NCBI GenBank assembly: GCA_007129085.1
Contig: SKWF01000199.1
Span: forward strand, 1-7,200
Direction: 5' to 3'
Length of the DNA: 7,200 nucleotides
Origin: Balneolaceae bacterium
Lineage (GTDB): Bacteria > Bacteroidota > Rhodothermia > Balneolales > Balneolaceae
A program made the position numbers and the translations under genes. Position 1 is the stretch's first letter. Each line of letters opens with the position of its first letter. Shown in pieces: positions 1 to 4,092 of the stretch. A model generated the notes under the pieces. It was not told where the DNA came from and made no database searches. It was given only the letters and a program-made list of their open reading frames with translations.

Positions 1-57
1 CTTCCTTCAATATAGCTATTGCTCCACCAACGCTCACACACATTACATCATTGGGAG

Positions 58-90
58 ACCCCGCATCTCCGCTTACGCTGCGTGCGGGGT
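58..90. repeat. GC-rich imperfect hairpin, possible dispersed repeat or terminator
   Basis: ACCCCGCA (58-65) is the exact reverse complement of TGCGGGGT (83-90). Inside, CGC (70-72) can pair with GCG (80-82), leaving a 4-nt bulge (66-69) and a 7-nt loop. It stands out from the AT-richer surroundings. It lies 77 bp beyond the stop of the minus-strand membrane gene that ends at 167, so it could end that transcript. No T-run follows it on either strand, so a mobile or dispersed intergenic palindrome is equally possible. The stem is seen directly; the role is inferred. Confidence 0.5.
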
Positions 91-166
91 GACATTTGAG
101 CAGATCTCCAACTCCTAACAACGCTTGCAACATTTAGGGCATTTAGAGACCCTCCTCTCATTTTTA

Positions 167-595
167 CTATGGCCACACTTGCCATGGAATTCTTGACAGG
201 ATTAGTACCAAGCCCAGCGTGTAAAATATAATCACGGTTTTAAAGCGGCTGATATCATCCCCGGGTTTTTTAGCTTTTATGTAGCCTACTGAGATTAACA
301 CAATTCCGAGAATCATCATAATAGGATGTTCCAGGGCGTACAGACGAGCCATTGTGTCTCCCATCATTTCACCTGAAAAGTTAGAAATACCGAGTGGTGA
401 AATGAAGTAGAGAATCAAACCGACAAGCAGCTGAAGATGTGATGCGATGAACCCAATGAGGGCAACTTTACGAACTTTTTCAGTAAATGCGCTTTTCTTT
501 ACAAATTTAAAGATGACAAAACCCAGCGAAAAAATCAGTGCGGCAAGTAAAATATAGGCTAAAAATGAGTGTAGGTGTTGCAGGCCGGTGTACAT
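167..595 (-). CDS. four-helix integral membrane protein, possible cytochrome b-like
   Basis: This is a 142-residue protein with four predicted membrane helices, at about residues 10-32, 42-65, 87-106 and 119-137. Lys/Arg-rich loops (KKSAFTEKVRK at about 33-43, KAKKPGDD at 107-114) suggest those loops face the cytoplasm. Histidines H7 and H9 lie before helix 1, H53 is in helix 2, and H90 is at the start of helix 3. Small Bacteroidota-type proteins of this build are often labelled 'cytochrome B', and the His positions would allow heme ligation, but nothing here proves heme binding. The ATG start at 593-595 is preceded by no clear Shine-Dalgarno sequence. The gene lies 148 bp downstream of the oxidoreductase gene on the same strand, so co-transcription is possible but not shown. 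A quinone- or heme-linked role alongside the flavoprotein is speculation. Confidence 0.8.
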   Translation of the reverse strand: MYTGLQHLHSFLAYILLAALIFSLGFVIFKFVKKSAFTEKVRKVALIGFIASHLQLLVGLILYFISPLGISNFSGEMMGDTMARLYALEHPIMMILGIVLISVGYIKAKKPGDDISRFKTVIIFYTLGLVLILSRIPWQVWP

Positions 596-743
596 AAGAA
601 AATGGATTAGACGATGATTGCAATTTTGCTATGGAAATTTCATCTCTAATATCTTGGTTCCGAACACCTAATACAAATAAAAGGCGCATCGATATTAGCT
701 CGAATCGGGAATTTTTAAAAGAGCAATTGTTTGAATTTCAATC

Positions 744-2228
744 TTATACAATCCGATTGGGATCGCTGTAATCTGGTATCTCTCCCCTGTAGCCGAAAAT
801 TCGCTTTACCCATTTCACCATCGTTTCTGATTGGTTCCGAATATACCACTGGTCAGCCGCACGTCGAGCGCCTAAACCATAACTTGGATAGGGATGGATC
901 GTATCGGCGAAATCGCGCAGGCTTACGCCATTTCTCATCGCCAGTGCGTATTGCGAAATCATCTCTCCGGCATGAGCTCCCAAAATTGAGGCTCCCAAAA
1001 TTTTACCGCTCCACTTTTTCGCATAGACTTTAATCAACCCGGTGGTTTCTCCATCCGTAATGGCGCGATCAATCTTTGAAAAAGGAAACCTGTACACTTC
1101 AAACGTTACGCCCTGTTCTCTCAATTTTTTTTCTGTGGCTCCAATATGTCCCAGTTCCGGCTCGGTGTAGGTAACCCACGGTACATGCTTTTTATCAATT
1201 TTCATCGGCACTTTTATCAGCGCATTGCTGGTAGCAACCTTCGCCATGTGCTCACTCATATGGGTGAATTGGTATCTGCCTGTTACATCCCCAATAGCAT
1301 AAATATGCCGCTTGTTGGTCCGGCACTTATCATTCACTCTGATTCCAGCCTTCTCTGTCTCCACACCTGCAGCGTTAAGATTCAGGGATTCAATATTGGC
1401 ACGCCGGCCTGTTGCAAAAAGTACCGATGCCCCGGATACCGTAACCTCTTCACCATCCTTCTCAATTAGCACCTCAATTTTTTCGCCTGATTTTTTCACC
1501 CCTTTCACTCCGGAGTTGAGATGGTAAATGACTCCCTCCTCTTCGAGTTTCTCCTTTAGAATGGTTGTGAGCTCGGGATCATCATTCATCAATATTCCCG
1601 GAGCCATATCAATTACCTCAACTTTTGTTCCCAGTCTGTTAAATGCCTGCGCCATTTCAGTACCTATCGGTCCGGCTCCAACAATTACCAATTTCTGTGG
1701 CAGATCATCCACCTCAAACAAAGATTCATTCGTTAAATAGTCGATCTCACTAATCCCATCCACAGGTGGAACAAACGCTTTTGCACCCGTACAGATAAAA
1801 ATATACTTCCCGGTAATTTCTCTCTCTACTCCGGTTTGATCGGTGATTTTCACGGTATGTTCATCTACAAATTGTGCTGAACCATTCACCACCTCTATTC
1901 CCATCTCTTCAAAAATCTCCGGGCGGTCAGCATCTTCATACACCTCTTTGCGCACTTCATCGATATGCTTCATGACGGCTGACGGATTAAATTCAACCTG
2001 TTCCCCCATCAACCCGAATTTTTCGGCCTCTTTGGCATTGTGCATTACAGACGCTGCCTTTATAAGAGTTTTACTCGGCACACATCCGGTCCAGGTGCAG
2101 TCTCCCCCAAGCCGATCTTCTTCGATCATTACCGTTTTTGCACCAAAGTTCGCAGAAATACCGGCTGTTGTAAGTCCTGCCGCTCCTCCCCCAATTACAA
2201 TCGAATCATATTCAAATTTACTCATCAT
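744..2228 (-). CDS. FAD-dependent pyridine nucleotide-disulfide oxidoreductase, mercuric-reductase-like
   Basis: This 494-residue flavoprotein belongs to the class I disulfide reductases (dihydrolipoamide dehydrogenase, glutathione reductase, MerA), which pass electrons from NAD(P)H through FAD to a Cys pair. The N-terminal FAD dinucleotide fold has GGGAAG at 13-18 and E36. The redox pair is C44/C49 in GGDCTWTGCVPSK. The NAD fold has GAGPIG at 184-189 with acidic D207 ending its second strand, which suggests NADH over NADPH. The second FAD motif is YAIGDV at 310-315, and the dimerisation domain follows. In the C-terminal segment IHPYPSYGLG, Y447 appears to replace the catalytic His and L452 the Glu of the dehydrogenase. 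There is no N-terminal HMA domain and no C-terminal Cys pair, so it is not a classical MerA. Two tandem ATG codons (2226-2228 and 2223-2225) could start it. It overlaps the upstream membrane-protein gene by 11 bp (8 if the second ATG is used), suggesting translational coupling. The family is certain; the substrate is unknown. Confidence 0.93.
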   Translation of the reverse strand: MMSKFEYDSIVIGGGAAGLTTAGISANFGAKTVMIEEDRLGGDCTWTGCVPSKTLIKAASVMHNAKEAEKFGLMGEQVEFNPSAVMKHIDEVRKEVYEDADRPEIFEEMGIEVVNGSAQFVDEHTVKITDQTGVEREITGKYIFICTGAKAFVPPVDGISEIDYLTNESLFEVDDLPQKLVIVGAGPIGTEMAQAFNRLGTKVEVIDMAPGILMNDDPELTTILKEKLEEEGVIYHLNSGVKGVKKSGEKIEVLIEKDGEEVTVSGASVLFATGRRANIESLNLNAAGVETEKAGIRVNDKCRTNKRHIYAIGDVTGRYQFTHMSEHMAKVATSNALIKVPMKIDKKHVPWVTYTEPELGHIGATEKKLREQGVTFEVYRFPFSKIDRAITDGETTGLIKVYAKKWSGKILGASILGAHAGEMISQYALAMRNGVSLRDFADTIHPYPSYGLGARRAADQWYIRNQSETMVKWVKRIFGYRGEIPDYSDPNRIV

Positions 2229-2562
2229 CGATCACCGATTTTTCTTTAATTCGTTTTTGAACATTATTGTAGGTCGACCACGCACCATATACCAACATTG
2301 CAACCACTACACCATAGACCCACCACGGAACATCTTGTCCCGCAATCATTAAATAAAGATACGCCGAAACAAAGAAAAACGAGGCGCTTAGTGTTGGATA
2401 GACAATTGAAATTCCTTTTTTATAATTTCGCACAAGCCAGGCAATGGATGCTGTAAAAAATGGAATGGCCCCTACATAAATCACCCCAAACAGAATTGGG
2501 TTTACCCCATACTGCTGCCCAAGACTCATAAACCATTGATACAGTTGCTCAATCCATTCCAT
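2218..2562 (-). CDS. three-helix membrane protein coupled to the oxidoreductase, function unknown
   Basis: This is a 114-residue protein with a short amphipathic N-terminus and three membrane helices, at about 22-44, 52-73 and 79-98. Basic residues follow helix 1 (RNYKKG, 45-50) and fill the C-terminal tail (KRIKEK, 103-108). The positive-inside rule therefore gives an outside N-terminus and an inside C-terminus. There are no Cys or His residues, so no redox or metal-binding motif is seen. The stop codon lies inside the start region of the oxidoreductase gene (11-bp overlap), and it is the first gene of the minus-strand run. It may anchor or supply a substrate to the flavoprotein; this is inferred from position only. 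I do not recognise a named family. The ATG at 2560-2562 has no good Shine-Dalgarno sequence and is the first ATG of the hydrophobic reading frame. Confidence 0.8.
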   Translation of the reverse strand: MEWIEQLYQWFMSLGQQYGVNPILFGVIYVGAIPFFTASIAWLVRNYKKGISIVYPTLSASFFFVSAYLYLMIAGQDVPWWVYGVVVAMLVYGAWSTYNNVQKRIKEKSVIDDE

Positions 2563-2588
2563 AATTTCTGAAGATGTTAATCTATTTA

Positions 2589-2605
2589 ACCAAAAGCATT
2601 TTGGT
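2589..2605. promoter_or_regulatory. 17-bp palindrome, candidate operator for the minus-strand genes
   Basis: ACCAAAA and TTTTGGT form perfect 7-bp arms around GCA. The palindrome lies 27-43 bp upstream of the ATG of the three-helix membrane protein, where a repressor or activator site would be expected. It has no T-tail or GC content to suggest a terminator. The symmetry is seen directly; binding by a regulator is inferred. Confidence 0.35.
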
Positions 2606-2689
2606 ATTTTTAACGCACAGTAATATTGCCTGAGATTTGCCGGAAACCATCACACATTCGTAACAATTCTCAATCAAATAAATGGGGGA

Positions 2690-2708
2690 ACCATTCGTTT
2701 ATAATGGT
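2690..2708 (+). promoter_or_regulatory. candidate -10 element TATAAT inside an inverted repeat
   Basis: TATAAT at 2700-2705 is a perfect sigma70 -10 hexamer, 87 bp upstream of the TTG start at 2793. No good -35 hexamer lies 16-18 bp before it. It sits partly within ACCATT (2690-2695) / AATGGT (2703-2708), arms of 6 bp with a 7-bp spacer, a layout in which a bound repressor would block the promoter. A zinc-responsive regulator is a natural guess but no known box is recognised. Confidence 0.3.
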
Positions 2709-2742
2709 GTAGAATTTTACAAGATTTTATTTTGTATCTGAA

Positions 2743-2756
2743 ATCTTAAGATCTTA
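2743..2756. promoter_or_regulatory. two overlapping 10-bp palindromes upstream of the metal cassette
   Basis: ATCTTAAGAT (2743-2752) and TAAGATCTTA (2747-2756) are both perfect palindromes sharing six bases. In addition, AAGATTT (2721-2727) is the reverse complement of AAATCTT (2741-2747). The cluster of AAGAT half-sites lies 37-72 bp upstream of the first plus-strand gene, suggesting a regulator site or leader structure. In an AT-rich region part of this could be chance. Confidence 0.25.
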
Positions 2757-2792
2757 TCGTTAGTATGTTATTGAAATAAACCACTCGTTGAA

Positions 2793-3098
2793 TTGATTAA
2801 ACCCAAAAAACACATATCGTTTCTACTTACGCTGCTCATTGCAGTCGGTATGGCTTTCTCTTTGGGTCATTTTCATAATGATAGCCATACTCACGTAGAT
2901 GGCATTGAGTATCAGTTTACTCAAGATATCAACGAGTGTATAATTTGTGCCTCTCATTTTAAAACAAGTCCGGATGCAAACTTGCACGCCGGCATGATCC
3001 TCTTTTCAGAAGAATTTCTTTTTGTCCATTCTGAAATCATAATTGTTGATCCCCTCAACAATATCCATGATGGACGCGCTCCTCCTCTTTTTGGTTAA
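2793..3098 (+). CDS. small exported His-rich CxxC protein, DUF2946-like pattern
   Basis: This is a 101-residue protein with a basic N-terminus (KPKK) and a hydrophobic signal segment at about 8-25. A His cluster follows (H26, H28, H32, H34), then NECIICASH with C49, C52 and H55, and a C-terminal RAPP at 95-98. The order His cluster, CxxC, then a terminal R-A/G-P-P resembles small periplasmic proteins of the DUF2946 type. That match is from memory of the pattern and is not verified. Such proteins often lie beside TonB-dependent metal receptors, and this one is first in the run leading to the receptor at 4093. A periplasmic metal-binding or metal-sensing role is inferred. The start is TTG: the frame has a stop at 2772-2774 and no ATG or GTG before the signal peptide, and the first internal Met (residue 20) would destroy that peptide. 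No Shine-Dalgarno sequence is visible. Confidence 0.72.
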   Translation: MIKPKKHISFLLTLLIAVGMAFSLGHFHNDSHTHVDGIEYQFTQDINECIICASHFKTSPDANLHAGMILFSEEFLFVHSEIIIVDPLNNIHDGRAPPLFG

Positions 3099-3108
3099 TA
3101 GTTAACCA
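3092..3108. promoter_or_regulatory. 17-bp palindrome at the stop codon of the CxxC protein gene
   Basis: TGGTTAA and TTAACCA are perfect 7-bp arms around TAG, and the TAA stop (3096-3098) falls in the left arm. A T-run lies before it rather than after it, and the stem is AT-rich, so it is a poor terminator. It may be a processing hairpin or operator between the first two genes of the cassette. Confidence 0.25.
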
Positions 3109-3198
3109 CCTAATTCAAATCAATTCTGCTGCAACTACTGTAGAAGAATTCTCTCGTATACAGGGACCAATCCGTTTCTGCGAGAACGTACTACAACA

Positions 3199-3220
3199 GA
3201 TTTATCACTAATCATAAATC
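3199..3220. promoter_or_regulatory. inverted repeat upstream of the lipoprotein gene, candidate operator
   Basis: GATTTAT (3199-3205) and ATAAATC (3214-3220) are perfect 7-bp arms with an 8-bp spacer. The repeat ends 26 bp before the ATG at 3247. The arm size and spacing suit a dimeric regulator of the Fur/Zur or similar class, but it does not match a consensus I can name. A leader hairpin is the alternative reading. Confidence 0.3.
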
Positions 3221-3246
3221 CTTAACCTCAATAAACATATACCTTT

Positions 3247-3945
3247 ATGTCTTATACAAAACAAACATTAAGCTACTTTGCGGCCCTTTTGGTTGCACTT
3301 TTATTTACGACACAAGCCTGCGACACCACCAGCGTTGATGATCACGATGATCATGCAGATGCGGTAGGATTCGTTATAGAGCAAAATAATGCCGAAATCC
3401 TTCGGTTTGAAAATAACCAGACAACCTGGAACCCCGATGGTGCCTGGGATGAGTATTACCGAGATGGTATCGATGCTATCGTTATTTCACCCGATGTGAT
3501 TGAATTAAGCGAAGCCAATCCACGTGGAATGACTCCTTCCGTAACACTTCGATGGATTGACTCGGACGGAGAAGTATTTGACCTTCCCGATGACGAAACC
3601 GGAGAATTTAGCCTGAGCTGGGAGTGGGAAAAGCCAAATACCCTCACCGGCGATTGCGTTGAACAAGAAGATGGAAGAGAAGAAGAGCGCGAAGATGTAG
3701 ACGCACTCGATGATATCCGTCCGGCTAACTTAGAGCAGCATGGCAGTGATGGTTTGTGGGGATTCCACTTTCGAGCCGATCATGCCGGTGAAGACAGAGT
3801 CCGGTTCAGCTTAATCCACGAAGACCATGCCGATTTTACCTCCGGCTGGATTGATGTTTATGTTCCACACGACGAACATTCGCTAATTGATGAAAATGGA
3901 ATTTACATGCACGAAAGAAGTAAGTGCAGAGTTGATCGTCCATAA
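3247..3945 (+). CDS. His- and acid-rich secreted lipoprotein, putative zinc-binding
   Basis: This is a 232-residue protein. Residues 1-24 form a signal peptide ending TTQA before C25, a plausible lipidation site although the -3 residue is Thr rather than Leu. The mature protein starts CDTTSVDDHDDHAD, a His/Asp linker suited to metal binding. There follow a beta-rich region (about 40-130), a strongly acidic stretch (EQEDGREEEREDVDALDD, 139-156), and a C-terminal segment with FHFRADHAGEDRVRF, LIHEDHADF and VPHDEH. Ten His residues all lie after the lipidation site. C137 and C227 could form a disulfide. The HxDHADF...IxVxV pattern resembles lipoproteins I recall near zinc-type TonB receptors, but I cannot name the family. 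It lies 147 bp before the receptor gene, with a strong hairpin between them. Capture of zinc at the cell surface or in the periplasm for the receptor is inferred. The ATG lacks a Shine-Dalgarno sequence. Confidence 0.85.
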   Translation: MSYTKQTLSYFAALLVALLFTTQACDTTSVDDHDDHADAVGFVIEQNNAEILRFENNQTTWNPDGAWDEYYRDGIDAIVISPDVIELSEANPRGMTPSVTLRWIDSDGEVFDLPDDETGEFSLSWEWEKPNTLTGDCVEQEDGREEEREDVDALDDIRPANLEQHGSDGLWGFHFRADHAGEDRVRFSLIHEDHADFTSGWIDVYVPHDEHSLIDENGIYMHERSKCRVDRP

Positions 3946-3956
3946 TTCATAAAACT

Positions 3957-4002
3957 AATTCAATCCATGCTGTAATACCTTTTTACAGCATGGTGTTGAA
4001 TT
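3957..4002. terminator. long two-part hairpin between lipoprotein and receptor genes
   Basis: CCATGCTGTAA (3965-3975) pairs perfectly with TTACAGCATGG (3983-3993) around a 7-nt loop. Beyond a 1x2 mismatch, AATTCAA (3957-3963) pairs with TTGAATT (3996-4002), giving 18 bp in all. It starts 11 bp after the lipoprotein stop codon. No T-run follows on the plus strand, so it may be a partial terminator, an mRNA-stabilising 3' end, or a processing site that lowers or separates receptor expression. Confidence 0.55.
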
Positions 4003-4038
4003 ATTGCTGATTATCTAATTTCCTATAAAAGGTTCTCA

Positions 4039-4076
4039 ATAAATAATTGAAATTTATGGAAGGTTTTCATCCTTCC
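4039..4076 (+). promoter_or_regulatory. two back-to-back hairpins in the receptor gene leader
   Basis: ATAAAT (4039-4044) pairs with ATTTAT (4052-4057) and GGAAGG (4058-4063) pairs with CCTTCC (4071-4076). Each loop is 7 nt and the stems abut with no gap, ending 16 nt before the receptor ATG. A TATAAA sequence at 4024-4029 could be a -10 element, though its best upstream partner (TTGCTG, 4004-4009) is only 14 bp away. An RNA leader or protein-binding site controlling the receptor is inferred. Confidence 0.3.
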
Positions 4077-4092
4077 TGCATTCTAGTATCTC

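Noticed and set aside
1..43. Minus-strand start-like ATG (41-43) with an open frame to the window edge
   Set aside because: Only 14 codons are visible, with no ribosome site and no recognisable sequence, so a gene cannot be supported.
131..146. Direct repeat CATTTAG (131-137 and 140-146) near the left edge
   Set aside because: Two 7-bp copies in AT-rich sequence are expected by chance, and there is no array or mobile-element context.
744..2228. Naming the oxidoreductase merA or lpd
   Set aside because: It lacks the HMA domain and C-terminal Cys pair of MerA and, by eye, the HPTxSE catalytic motif of Lpd, so neither symbol is justified.
1843..2352. Plus-strand open frame of 169 codons opposite the oxidoreductase and membrane-protein genes
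   Set aside because: It is antisense to two well-supported coding regions, has a Ser/Pro/Thr-rich low-complexity composition and shows no recognisable motif; it is a shadow frame.
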